64,000 nt of DNA from Anaerolineales bacterium (lineage in GTDB: Bacteria > Chloroflexota > Anaerolineae > Aggregatilineales > J027). Shown here in pieces: positions 17,301-25,290 of this stretch (the first letter of the stretch is position 1; every line of letters begins with the position of its first letter). The stretch spans positions 1,364,001 through 1,428,000 of the forward strand of contig JACKCI010000002.1 of NCBI GenBank assembly GCA_020634155.1, read 5' to 3'. The translations under genes were made by a program, and so were the position numbers. Below the pieces are notes generated by a model. The model saw only the letters and a program-made list of their open reading frames with translations, was not told the origin of the DNA and ran no database searches.

Positions 17301-17503
17301 TAATCGTGCGCTGCTATGAGGGGTTGCGCCAGCGCGGTACCGTCACGCTAACGACGGGCTTTACCATCCAAGCCGCGTGGCGCTGCAATCTGCTAGAGGA
17401 AGACCAAGACCCACTTGAGATTACGCCCGACGGTCAGGGGGTGCAGGTGGCCTTCCATCCCTTTGAAATCATCACCCTGCGCCTAGTCTTTGGTGAGCGG
17501 TAG
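14342..17503 (+). CDS. Alpha-mannosidase, glycoside hydrolase family 38
   Basis: A 1053-residue GH38 enzyme that removes alpha-linked mannose. The metal-binding motif GHAHIDVAWLW lies near residue 251, and the nucleophile motif WLPDVFGYAWNLPQL near 366-380 holds the catalytic Asp. The middle domain and the long beta-sandwich C-terminus (GH38C) are complete, matching the usual 1000-1050 residues. The ATG at 14342 is preferred over 14312 because the protein then starts at the family-typical N-terminus. No signal peptide, so it acts in the cytoplasm, probably on imported oligosaccharides. Its last 21 bp overlap the convergent histidine kinase gene. Confidence 0.92.
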   Translation: MHQIRWTLPKIRNRLHLIQPLVYQRRFPLAPFRLVKHQTSADLPALDADPTIGDLIHVGDFWVEPDMNFTLLTTFTCPTDGLADVPLILHLPLGTEGDFSHPEALVYVDGVPLSACDRHHHEVALPDALRDGRPHTLGLHGWTGMTWTTERWSATEQAKRIAMGECAIVQINPVCRAFITAARNALETVEVLDDNAVAKGHLLNALDAAFKQLDTREPFGEAFYESLPLALDTLNQGIAQAGQPLDVNIVAVGHAHIDVAWLWTLGQTRHKARRTFSNVMSLMQQFPDFRFTQSQPQLYDYIRQDAPTLFEQIQARVEDGRWELTGGMWVEADCNLSGAESLARQFLLGRTFFREHFGVGQDTPILWLPDVFGYAWNLPQLIKQAGLEYFFTIKIGWNQYNKLPYDSFWWQGLDGTRVLTHFSTTQRAKVDSPATYNAAANPSETLGTWQHFQQKEHQHTLLMSYGYGDGGGGPTREMLENISRLRGFPAMPRLVSGKAIDFFRQMEAEAGATLPTWNGELYLEYHRGTYTTQSRNKRANRKSEFLLHDTEFLAALATSLDPDYRYPTADLRQAWQVVCLHQFHDIIPGSSITPVYTESMVVYAALEETATALRDTAIAVIGEQVGGDVLVINPTSFEVNGLALWPEPLAANEHLETSDGRTLFTQSTPNGTWIGTGPLAPYSVSALRRVAGPAPMIKSALSVSPTHLENALLRVELNTDGDIIRIFDKIHGREVLPAGHIANQLQAFEDRPLNWDAWDIDIYYDDKQWLAEPAESVRVVEGGPLRVALEIKRRILNSTFTQTLALTHNAPQLDIETVMDWHERHILLKAAFPVDVLTPAATYEIQWGHVQRPTHRNTSWDWARFETCAQKWVDLSEGDYGVSLLNDCKYGHDIRDNVIRISLLRSPVSPDPTADQGQHRFSYSLLPHAGAVGQPTIAAAYALNNPVLAVTNPTASSAPAIVPPLLQANRPNIIIETIKQAEDGRGLIVRCYEGLRQRGTVTLTTGFTIQAAWRCNLLEEDQDPLEITPDGQGVQVAFHPFEIITLRLVFGER

Positions 17504-18829
17504 GGTAATGGTGAAGCATGTACCCGTTGGCGGGGTGGTGCGGCTGGTGACATCAATCTGCCCGCCATGCGCTTGGATGATGGCCTTGCCAATTGCCAAT
17601 CCCAAGCCCGCCCCGCCTTTGCTGCGGTCACGGGCGCGGTCAGTGCGATAGAAGCGCTCAAACACATGCGCGATATGCTCCGATGCAATGCCCTCGCCAG
17701 TATCCTCAATGTTGATGATGGCATGTTCGGCTTGCTGGCAGGCGCGGAGGGTAATTTGTCCATTGGCGGGAGTGTGGCGTAGGGCGTTGACCAGCAGATT
17801 TTGCACCACCTGTACCAGCCGCCCTCGGTCTCCGCCGATGTTCAATGGGGTAGCAGGGGTATCAATCACAAATCGGATGTCTTCGGCCTCGGCAACGGGC
17901 TTGAATATCTCGGCCAAGGAATGCAATAGGTCAGTCAGTTCAACGGTGTGGCGCTCTAGGCTCAATTCACGCGCATCGGCCAGCGATAACTCATGCAGGT
18001 CATTGACCATGCGGCTCAGGTGGCGGGTCTGGTCATAGAGAGTCAGGATTTCGGTCTTGGTTAAGGGATAGATGTCATCAATCAGCGCCCGCAGGCTGCT
18101 CTCCATGACGGTGAGCGGGGTACGCAGTTCATGGGCCACATCAGCAATCAGGTTATTGCGGAGTTGCTCCGATTGTTGCAGCATGGTCGCCATATCATTA
18201 AAGGCGTGGGCTAAATCGCGGGTTTCTTCGCTACCCTTTGGCTCAACCCGCAAGCTAAAATCGCGCCCCCCGACTTGGCGGGCAATCTGCGCTAGTTGCG
18301 AAAGGGGAGCCGCCAACCGTCTACCCATCATCATACTAACCACAATGCCCATGATGGTGCCTATCACCACCAGAATAACCAACATATCTTCAGGGCGTGG
18401 CGTGGGTGGACTATAGAGGGTGTCCGCTTCATTGGGCGGTAGGTCAATGCTATAGCGCAAGGTGGCCTTCTCTAGCGCCACGTCTTCATAATCCACATTG
18501 GGGGGAATGCGACCAAAGACAACCACGCCCTGTGGTGACAAGAGTTGCAAGTCAACCCGAACAGGTTGGGGTGGTTGGATGCGCTCCATCTCAATCAGCA
18601 AGGCGGCGGCCCCGTCCAGTGTCCCCCCATCCGCAAAATAGCCCTCCAGTTGCGTGACCACCCCCCGCTCCCCATAGAGTATGTTTTCGCGTAGCGTATC
18701 ACGCAGTTCGTCGCGCTCGGCTTGGCGTTGGCGCTCCCCATAGGACACGGTGATGACAAACAACATCACCGCGCTGATGAGGATAACGCTACTAAAGGCA
18801 ATCGTAAGCTGCACCCACAGGCGTCGCAT
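17483..18829 (-). CDS. Membrane sensor histidine kinase (HAMP, HisKA, HATPase)
   Basis: A 448-residue kinase of a two-component system. Transmembrane helix 1 lies near residues 8-29, and an extracytoplasmic sensor region of about 120 residues follows. Transmembrane helix 2 lies near 150-168, then a HAMP domain near 170-222. The phospho-acceptor motif VAHELRTPL holds His near 234. The ATP-binding part shows NLLVNALRHTP (N box, near 350), DTGEGIA (G1, near 377) and GGAGLGLAI (G2, near 406). It is the second gene of a pair: its start lies 2 bp after the response regulator stop, so both are co-transcribed. The stimulus is unknown. Confidence 0.93.
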   Translation of the reverse strand: MRRLWVQLTIAFSSVILISAVMLFVITVSYGERQRQAERDELRDTLRENILYGERGVVTQLEGYFADGGTLDGAAALLIEMERIQPPQPVRVDLQLLSPQGVVVFGRIPPNVDYEDVALEKATLRYSIDLPPNEADTLYSPPTPRPEDMLVILVVIGTIMGIVVSMMMGRRLAAPLSQLAQIARQVGGRDFSLRVEPKGSEETRDLAHAFNDMATMLQQSEQLRNNLIADVAHELRTPLTVMESSLRALIDDIYPLTKTEILTLYDQTRHLSRMVNDLHELSLADARELSLERHTVELTDLLHSLAEIFKPVAEAEDIRFVIDTPATPLNIGGDRGRLVQVVQNLLVNALRHTPANGQITLRACQQAEHAIINIEDTGEGIASEHIAHVFERFYRTDRARDRSKGGAGLGLAIGKAIIQAHGGQIDVTSRTTPPTGTCFTITLPLTKD

Positions 18830-18831
18830 GG

Positions 18832-19515
18832 TTAAGCCTCAATCTTGTAGCCGACGCCATACACGGTCTGGATATAGCGTGGCTGGCTGGTATCGGGTTC
18901 GATTTTCTTGCGGAGGTTGCGGATATGGCTATCCAACGTGCGCTCAATGCTCTCATATTCATGGCCGAGGCTACGCGTAATCAATTCGGAGCGCGAAAAA
19001 ACATAATTCGGGTTTTGCATCAAGGTTTTAAGGATGGCATATTCGGTGGGGGTCAGGTCAATAAATTGGCTATCAAGGGTGACACGACGGCTGTCCGTAT
19101 CCATGATGAGTTCGCCAATTTGAATGATGTGCGAGGCTTGGGGCTGTACCCGCCGCAATACAGTGCGGGTGCGGGCGATAACTTCATGGGGGTTAAAGGG
19201 TTTGGTGATATAATCATCGGCCCCCAATTCCAAGCCCAACAGCTTATCCGAATCGCCCACGCGTGCCGTCAGCATAATAATCGGCAACTGCTCCAAGCGA
19301 CGGTCAGCGCGGATAGTGCGTGTAATCTCCCAACCGTCGCGGTCAGGCAGCATCAAATCCAGCACCACCAATGTAATCGCCTCAGCGCGAATGATGGTGA
19401 GGGCTGTCGCGCCATCATAGGCGGTGCGGGTCACAAAGCCAGCTTGTTCAAAATAGCCCGCCAGCGCCCGCACAATATCGCGGTCATCATCCACAATCAA
19501 AATCGTTTGTGACAT
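18832..19515 (-). CDS. OmpR/PhoB-family response regulator
   Basis: A 227-residue regulator with an N-terminal receiver domain (acidic pair DDD near 10, phospho-acceptor Asp in LVVLDLMLPDRDG near 54, Lys in TKPFNPHE near 103) and a C-terminal winged-helix DNA-binding domain (LTPTEYAILKTLMQNP, then the recognition region SIERTLDSHIRNLRKK). It is the cognate partner of the histidine kinase encoded 2 bp downstream. A terminator upstream separates it from the glycosyltransferase operon, so the pair is transcribed on its own. Possible targets are the neighbouring envelope sugar genes, but this is only inference. Confidence 0.94.
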   Translation of the reverse strand: MSQTILIVDDDRDIVRALAGYFEQAGFVTRTAYDGATALTIIRAEAITLVVLDLMLPDRDGWEITRTIRADRRLEQLPIIMLTARVGDSDKLLGLELGADDYITKPFNPHEVIARTRTVLRRVQPQASHIIQIGELIMDTDSRRVTLDSQFIDLTPTEYAILKTLMQNPNYVFSRSELITRSLGHEYESIERTLDSHIRNLRKKIEPDTSQPRYIQTVYGVGYKIEA

Positions 19516-19529
19516 GCGCTTGCTCCTCT

Positions 19530-19566
19530 AAAAAATAGCAAAGACCGGAGACTCGCGCCTCCGGTC
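19530..19566 (-). terminator. Rho-independent terminator after the GT39 gene
   Basis: The stem GACCGGAG (19543-19550) and CTCCGGTC (19559-19566) is followed on the minus strand by a U-rich run including TTTTTT. It ends the GtrA-GT2-GT39 operon just before the response regulator gene. Confidence 0.85.
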
Positions 19567-19582
19567 AAGTGGATACAGGATG

Positions 19583-21679
19583 CTAGTTCTGGCTACAATC
19601 GTACAGTGCTGAGGCCCCGCTCAACCCCGGTGCGCCCATCGGCATTCCACCTGTGAAGCCTTGAGGTGGGGTGGGGAAGTTTCCATTATCCATGCCTTGG
19701 GGTGGTTGACCCATCGGCGGCATCCCCATGCCCATCGTTGCCAAGTCCGTACTCAGGGCTAAATCTGCCAACGCTTCACTATCGACGGCGGTACAGGTGC
19801 TGCTGACCCATGCGCTAATCTCGGATTGCCCGCCCGTATTGAGGACAAAGCCAATCTCGCCCGCCTCCACCATTGCCGCGAAGGACTCGACGGTATAGAC
19901 CGCATCTTGACCATTGAAGCCACCCCAGTATAGCACAGTGAGGTCGGTATCGAGCGCGATTTGAGAGCCAATCATCGAGCTTTCCACCACTAAATCATAG
20001 GTGGCATCCCCGCCATTGTCCTCAATATATTCGACCACGGGGGACATCACCGCTTGATTCATGGCTCCACCGCCTGCCTGACCTGCGCCATCGAGCGTGT
20101 TGCTGTCACTCTCACCCGCATAGGCCGCAGGTAGCACAGTGGTATTATCGGTTGCCAAGGCCGTTTGAGCGCTCCATATGGCAGGGATGACCAGCACGAG
20201 AGCTACTGCTGCGACGGCGGCCACCTTGAGCCACACCGTTTCACGCCGCCAGCCCAGCAGCACCACACTCGCCCCCAGCACCAAGCCCGCGGCGACCAAC
20301 GCCAGATGATAGGGGGTGCTGTTGAGGTCATAGTAACCCATGACCATGACCTGCACCGCCAGCGTAACGGCTACTAGCCCCACTGCCATCAACATCCCAA
20401 GGATGCGTCGCTCATGGGCAATCTGCCACAAGGTCACGGCCCCAATGCCTACCAACGCCGCCAATGCTGGAGCCAAGGTCGCTAGATAATAGGCATGGAA
20501 GAAGCTCGATATGCTGAAGAAGACCACGCCTGTTACCAGCCAGCCACCCCACAGCATGGCGGCTTGATGCTCGCGTTGAAGGGGTAGGCTAATCCGACGG
20601 CGGACACCCAACACCCCGATACTGAGCAGGCCAAAGGGCAGCGACCACGCCAGTTCGTTACCGAGTGAGGCTTCAAATAGGCGGGCGATACCTTTATCCC
20701 CGATTTCACCACTGCCGCCGGGGCGATTGACATTATTGGCGGGACCAGCCCCTTGTGGCCCACCATCGGGGAATTGCCCCGTAGCACTACCATCATCAGG
20801 GCGTGCCGCCGCATTGGTGTTGTTGCCACTCGGCCCATCGACCCCCAAGAGTCGCTCGGTGCCGTTATAGCCAAAGGCCAAGTCAATCACCGAGTTGCTG
20901 GTGCTGCCCCCGACATAAGGCCGTTGGTCAGCGGGTGTTAGGTCAACGATGAGCGCCCATGACAACGAGACCGCCACCAAGACGGGTGTAATGACCACCA
21001 GTTGCTTTATCTTACGTCGCCAAGGGACACTGGCCCCAAAGAAATAGAGGGCATAGAGCGCCGGCACAATCAGATAGGCTTGCAGCATCTTGACATTGAA
21101 GGCCACCCCAATCAACACCGCGCCGAGCAGCAGGTGCCGCCATTTGCCTGTTTCTGTGGCACGGATAAAGGCCCATGTTGCCAGTAGCAACGTGAAAATC
21201 AAGATGCTATCGAGGTTATTGGTGCGGTCTACGGCCACCGAGATCGGAGTTACTGCCAGCGTCAAGGCCGCAATCAGACCTGCCATGGGGCCGAATCCCT
21301 TTTGCACCAGATGATAAATCAGCACCACCGAGAGCGTCCCGGCAATGATGGAAGGTAGCGTTACCGAGAAGCCGCTAATGCCCAACACGGCTGCGAATAG
21401 CGCTTGTATCCAGAGTGCGACGGGTGGTTTATCGACTGTAACCCCGCCCGCATCCGCTACCGCATAGAAGAAATTGGAGGGTGACTCCAGCATATTCTTG
21501 ACAGCGGCGGTGTAGTAGGTGTTGCCGTCGGCAAAGGCATCGGCATTGATAAGCCGCACACCTGCCGCCATGACGATAATGGCGATGAGTGCAACACTGA
21601 CCCATGTCAGGCCAAAAGGTAGCGCCCATGTCGCGTGTTTGGTGTTGGATTTCATATCGGCGGTCATAACTTGTGCCAT
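19583..21679 (-). CDS. GT39-family membrane glycosyltransferase (ArnT/YkcB-like)
   Basis: A 698-residue integral membrane enzyme with about ten to twelve transmembrane helices. It belongs to the PMT/ArnT group, which moves a sugar from a polyprenyl phosphate carrier to an acceptor outside the membrane. An acidic pair in the first loop (near residue 35-45) and the VDKPP motif (near 84) fit the family. A Gly/Asn/Pro-rich extracellular loop sits near 280-320, and the C-terminal 50 residues are unusually rich in Met, Gly and Pro. It is the last gene of a three-gene operon with the GT2 enzyme and GtrA, matching the ykcB-ykcC arrangement. The start is supported by a GAGGAGC ribosome site. Confidence 0.88.
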   Translation of the reverse strand: MAQVMTADMKSNTKHATWALPFGLTWVSVALIAIIVMAAGVRLINADAFADGNTYYTAAVKNMLESPSNFFYAVADAGGVTVDKPPVALWIQALFAAVLGISGFSVTLPSIIAGTLSVVLIYHLVQKGFGPMAGLIAALTLAVTPISVAVDRTNNLDSILIFTLLLATWAFIRATETGKWRHLLLGAVLIGVAFNVKMLQAYLIVPALYALYFFGASVPWRRKIKQLVVITPVLVAVSLSWALIVDLTPADQRPYVGGSTSNSVIDLAFGYNGTERLLGVDGPSGNNTNAAARPDDGSATGQFPDGGPQGAGPANNVNRPGGSGEIGDKGIARLFEASLGNELAWSLPFGLLSIGVLGVRRRISLPLQREHQAAMLWGGWLVTGVVFFSISSFFHAYYLATLAPALAALVGIGAVTLWQIAHERRILGMLMAVGLVAVTLAVQVMVMGYYDLNSTPYHLALVAAGLVLGASVVLLGWRRETVWLKVAAVAAVALVLVIPAIWSAQTALATDNTTVLPAAYAGESDSNTLDGAGQAGGGAMNQAVMSPVVEYIEDNGGDATYDLVVESSMIGSQIALDTDLTVLYWGGFNGQDAVYTVESFAAMVEAGEIGFVLNTGGQSEISAWVSSTCTAVDSEALADLALSTDLATMGMGMPPMGQPPQGMDNGNFPTPPQGFTGGMPMGAPGLSGASALYDCSQN

Positions 21680-21692
21680 GATGGTTGCTCCT

Positions 21693-22670
21693 CTAGCCCC
21701 ATGTTTGGTCGATTAAATAGAGTGGACGGGCTTTGACTTCATCGTAAATACGCCCAAGGTATTCACCGATGATGCCTAAACAGATGAGTTGCACACTTCC
21801 CAAAAACAGCACCGTTACTAAGGTGGTGGCTTGCCCCATCAAAGGTGAATCGGTGCCGAACAGCCGCAACCCGATGACGACTATTATGGCGAGGGCGCTC
21901 ATGCTAGCAAGTAGAAAGCCCAGATAGCTGGCAAGTTGCAATGGAAAGTATGAGAATCCGGTGATGGCGTCCATGGCAAAGCGCACCATCTTGCGGAGTG
22001 TGAACTTAGTCTCGCCTGCATAACGGCTATGGCGGTGATAAACCACGCCCGTTTGTTGGTAGCCAACCCAACTGACCATCCCGCGCAGGAAACGGTTGCG
22101 CTCTGGCATGGCCTTAATCGCATCGACCACCCGCCGATCCATCAAGCGAAAGTCACCTGTGTCCAAGGGGATATTGACGTTGGTGATACGTTGAATCAGA
22201 CGATAGAAGGCGCTGGCGGTGGCTTTCTTAAACCATGTTTCGCCATCACGTTGCCCGCGTACCCCGTACACCACCTCATAGCCCTCGCGCCACCGCTCAA
22301 TCATCTCAAGGATGACTTCCGGCGGGTCTTGCATATCGGCGTCCATCACGACAATTGCCTTGCCTTTGGCTTGGTCGAGGCCAGCCGTAACCGCTACCTG
22401 AAAGCCATAATTGCGCGAGAGGCCGATACCGCGTACACGAGGGTCGATTTCATGCAGATTAGCGATCAATGCGGCGGAGTGGTCGGTGCTACCATCATCC
22501 ACCAAGACCAACTCCCACTCCTCACCTGTTTGAGCCATAACATCTTCTAGTCGATTGTGGAGTTCATTGAGCGAGCCTTCTTCGTTGTGAACGGGTATAA
22601 CAATGGTGAAAGTAGGGCTGGGTTCCGAATCTAAGGCCGCCGCGATTTTCAGGTATTTTTCAGCAATCAT
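21693..22670 (-). CDS. GT2 polyprenyl-phosphate glycosyltransferase (GtrB/YkcC-like)
   Basis: A 325-residue GT2 enzyme that builds polyprenyl-phosphate sugar on the cytoplasmic face. Motifs: VIPVHNEEGSL (near 25-35), LVDDGSTDHS (near 58-67) and the DADMQDPPE metal site (near 115-123). Two transmembrane helices at the C-terminus (about 235-255 and 270-290) are typical of GtrB/DPM1-like enzymes. It overlaps the GtrA gene by 4 bp and precedes the GT39 gene by 13 bp. Together: GT2 loads the carrier, GtrA flips it, GT39 transfers the sugar. Confidence 0.92.
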   Translation of the reverse strand: MIAEKYLKIAAALDSEPSPTFTIVIPVHNEEGSLNELHNRLEDVMAQTGEEWELVLVDDGSTDHSAALIANLHEIDPRVRGIGLSRNYGFQVAVTAGLDQAKGKAIVVMDADMQDPPEVILEMIERWREGYEVVYGVRGQRDGETWFKKATASAFYRLIQRITNVNIPLDTGDFRLMDRRVVDAIKAMPERNRFLRGMVSWVGYQQTGVVYHRHSRYAGETKFTLRKMVRFAMDAITGFSYFPLQLASYLGFLLASMSALAIIVVIGLRLFGTDSPLMGQATTLVTVLFLGSVQLICLGIIGEYLGRIYDEVKARPLYLIDQTWG

Positions 22671-23119
22671 GCCGCGCTCCCATGAAGACTTGGGTTAAAG
22701 GTCAAGCGACGATTAGCGGTGAAATTCCACATGAACACAATCCCCGTAGCCACCACTTTGGCGGGTAGATAGCCATAGCCTTCGGCACCTAGTAACACCG
22801 CGAAAGGAGTCTCCAGCGCAATGACAATCAGATTATTCAGCAGCAAGCCGATGATACTCACCGCGGTGAACTGCATGAATTGTTTGAAGACATTGGCGCT
22901 GCGGGCATCGGCAAATGTCCATAGGCGGTTCCATGTGAAGTTGTTAACAACCCCCGCACTAAATGAGAGTGTGTTGGCGAGCAGAGTCGGCATCAACAGT
23001 AGTTCTTTGAGCGACATCAGCACTGTGAAATCCAAAAGGGTGCCAACCAAGCCAACGGTCATAAAGCGCAGCAGGCGGGTGATTTCAAGTTGTTTTGTGG
23101 CGAACACAGTGTCTGCCAT
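22667..23119 (-). CDS. GtrA-family membrane protein (lipid-linked sugar flippase)
   Basis: A 150-residue protein with four transmembrane helices and the family signature NFTWNRLWTF (near 65-74) together with its repeat-like NFTANRRLTF near the C-terminus. GtrA-family proteins help translocate polyprenyl-linked sugars. The ATG at 23119 is chosen because GGAGGT sits a few bases upstream; the in-frame ATG at 23167 lacks a site. It is the first gene of the operon. Promoter elements upstream were not clear. Confidence 0.88.
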   Translation of the reverse strand: MADTVFATKQLEITRLLRFMTVGLVGTLLDFTVLMSLKELLLMPTLLANTLSFSAGVVNNFTWNRLWTFADARSANVFKQFMQFTAVSIIGLLLNNLIVIALETPFAVLLGAEGYGYLPAKVVATGIVFMWNFTANRRLTFNPSLHGSAA

Positions 23120-23228
23120 ACTGACCTCCATTTTGCAATGCGTTATAGCTTTAAGATGCCAAAACATTGTGCAGAAATGATGCAGACGCCATGCAAAATA
23201 TGGAGATTTCAGAAATGGTGGATGGGAA

Positions 23229-23262
23229 GCAAAACAAAACCCGCCCTTGGTTGAGGACGGGT
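23229..23262 (-). terminator. Rho-independent terminator after the carboxylase gene
   Basis: The stem ACCCGTCC / GGGCGGGT (minus strand, 23239-23262, loop of 8) is followed by TTTTGTTTT. It lies 26 bp after the stop of the acyl-CoA carboxylase gene and marks the end of the frr-to-carboxylase run. Confidence 0.85.
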
Positions 23263-23287
23263 CTTGAATTTCAATTAAGTTGGAGGC

Positions 23288-24874
23288 TTAGAGCGGGATA
23301 TTGCCGTGCTTGCGCGGTGGGTTCTCATCACGCTTATTGCTCAACATCTCCAGCGCGTTAATCAGTCGGGGGCGGGTCTCGCTGGGGATAATGACATCAT
23401 CAATATACCCAAATGAAGCCGAGACGTAGGGATTAGCGAACTTGGCCCGATAATCAGCCACCAATTCAGCTTTCTTCGCCAGCATCGCTTCTTGACCACC
23501 TGCTTTGAAGGCGGCAGCCAATTCGCGGCGGAAGATAATCTCCACCGCACCATCTGGCCCCATCACGGCGATTTCGGCACTCGGCCATGCCAAGTTGAGG
23601 TCGCCCCGAATGTGCTTGGAGGACATCACGCAGTAGGCCCCACCGTAGGACTTGCGGGTGATAACCGTTACTTTCGGCACCGTTGCTTCGCAATAGGCAT
23701 ATAGCAGCTTGGCACCCGCCCGAATAATGCCATTGTGTTCTTGGTCAACGCCGGGCATGAAGCCGGGGACATCCACAAAGGTCACAATCGGGATATTGAA
23801 GCCATCGCACATTCGCACAAAGCGGGCCGCTTTCTCGCTGGCCTTGATGTCCAACACACCCGCCAACACTGCTGGTTGATTGGCGATGATGCCAATGCTG
23901 TGTCCACCCATACGGGCAAACCCAACCACGATATTGGCTGCAAAGTGTTCATGCACCTCAAAGAAGCGCCCATCATCCACAACCAAGCGAATGACCTCTT
24001 TAATGTCATAAGGCTTGTTGGGGTTATCTGGCACAATCGCGTTGAGTTGCTCATCAGTACGGAGGGGGTCATCGCGGGTTGGCTCAAAGGGTGGGTCTTC
24101 CATGTTGTTCTGGGGTAGGTAGCTGAGAAGCTCTTGCACCAAGAATAGCGCATCCTCTTCATTCTCTGCTGCGATATGCGCCACACCCGACTTGCTGGCA
24201 TGGGTACTCGCCCCGCCAAGTTCTTCCTTGGTAACATCTTCCTTGGTGACCGCTTTCACCACATCTGGCCCCGTCACAAACATATACGAAGTGTCCTTGA
24301 CCATGATGACAAAATCGGTCAGGGCTGGGCTATACACCGCACCGCCCGCGCATGGCCCCATAATGACGCTGATTTGGGGGACGACACCACTGGATAGCAC
24401 ATTCCGCAAGAAGATGTCAGCATAGCCCGCCAAGCTCAACACCCCTTCTTGAATACGCGCCCCACCGGAGTCATTCAAGCCGATAACTGGTGCGCCATTC
24501 TTGAGGGCTAAATCCATTACTTTCACAATTTTCTGGGCATGGGCTTCACTTAAGCTACCCCCGATGACGGTAAAGTCTTGGGAATAGATATAGACCAGCC
24601 GCCCATTGACCGTGCCCCAACCTGTTACCACACTATCGCCAACAACCATTTTGTCGGGTGCATCCATGCCAAAGTCGTGGACACGGTGCATCATAAAGGC
24701 ATCAAGTTCATGGAAAGAATCGGGGTCTAAAAAGAGTTCAATCCGCTCGCGGGCGGTCATTTTCCCGTCAGCTTTTTGTTTGGCGATTCGCTCTTCGCCC
24801 CCTCCCTGCTGGCTACGAGTACGGTATTGGTGCAGGAGTTCTAATGCGTCGGGCGCTTCAATTTTTTCCGCCAT
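23288..24874 (-). CDS. Acyl-CoA carboxylase, carboxyltransferase (beta) subunit; propionyl-CoA carboxylase-like
   Basis: A 528-residue carboxyltransferase of the PCC/ACC beta family. It transfers the carboxyl group from biotin to propionyl-CoA or acetyl-CoA. Visible features: the N-terminal half with SGGARIQEGV and the acyl-CoA oxyanion-hole Gly pair (GPCAGGAVYSPALTDF), and the C-terminal half with VPGFMPGVDQEHNGIIRAGAKLLYA and KSYGGAYCVMSSK. The length is typical (510-540). The ATG at 24874 (MAEKIEAP) has a GGAG site; 24916 is less likely. It overlaps the upstream membrane protein gene by 17 bp. The biotin carboxylase subunit is not in the window. Confidence 0.94.
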   Translation of the reverse strand: MAEKIEAPDALELLHQYRTRSQQGGGEERIAKQKADGKMTARERIELFLDPDSFHELDAFMMHRVHDFGMDAPDKMVVGDSVVTGWGTVNGRLVYIYSQDFTVIGGSLSEAHAQKIVKVMDLALKNGAPVIGLNDSGGARIQEGVLSLAGYADIFLRNVLSSGVVPQISVIMGPCAGGAVYSPALTDFVIMVKDTSYMFVTGPDVVKAVTKEDVTKEELGGASTHASKSGVAHIAAENEEDALFLVQELLSYLPQNNMEDPPFEPTRDDPLRTDEQLNAIVPDNPNKPYDIKEVIRLVVDDGRFFEVHEHFAANIVVGFARMGGHSIGIIANQPAVLAGVLDIKASEKAARFVRMCDGFNIPIVTFVDVPGFMPGVDQEHNGIIRAGAKLLYAYCEATVPKVTVITRKSYGGAYCVMSSKHIRGDLNLAWPSAEIAVMGPDGAVEIIFRRELAAAFKAGGQEAMLAKKAELVADYRAKFANPYVSASFGYIDDVIIPSETRPRLINALEMLSNKRDENPPRKHGNIPL

Positions 24875-25265
24875 TGTTTGGTCTTCTCCACGAATATAGG
24901 AGCCAGTGGCCGCCAACCCAAACCACCATCAAGCCAAGGACAAAAGCCAAGCGCTGACGGTCATAGTTGGTATGGGTAAAGATGACAAACCATGTGGCCT
25001 CAAATACACCATAAAAGAACATAATCCACCAGCCCCGCTTGATGGCTTGGCTCTGCCATAGTATCAGTGCGGTGGCAATGAACACACCTCCCCATAGCGC
25101 ATTAACACCGATATAAAGTGCTAACGGGGGTTTGTGTTCAAGCCCAAGGTAACGGTCACGGTTACTGAGCGCTACCCCTACCCGCCCCCATCCACGCAGG
25201 GCAAGCACCGCCAATTCTAGGATGAACAGGCGGAGCAGGCGAGGCTTTCTTGCAGAATATACCAT
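24858..25265 (-). CDS. Hypothetical membrane protein (135 aa)
   Basis: A 135-residue protein with three predicted transmembrane helices (about 45-65, 77-97 and 105-125) and a basic N-terminus. I do not recognise the family. Its 3' end overlaps the start of the carboxylase gene by 17 bp, which suggests translational coupling. Its promoter region is now separated from fbp by the IS element, so before the insertion it was probably transcribed together with the frr-uppS-fbp run. Confidence 0.65.
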   Translation of the reverse strand: MVYSARKPRLLRLFILELAVLALRGWGRVGVALSNRDRYLGLEHKPPLALYIGVNALWGGVFIATALILWQSQAIKRGWWIMFFYGVFEATWFVIFTHTNYDRQRLAFVLGLMVVWVGGHWLLYSWRRPNNGGKN

Positions 25266-25290
25266 TTATTTGGTGGGTTCGCTATGTTTG

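Noticed and set aside
23466..24237. Open frames inside the carboxylase gene on both strands
   Set aside because: The beta subunit is complete and well conserved; other frames lack coding character.
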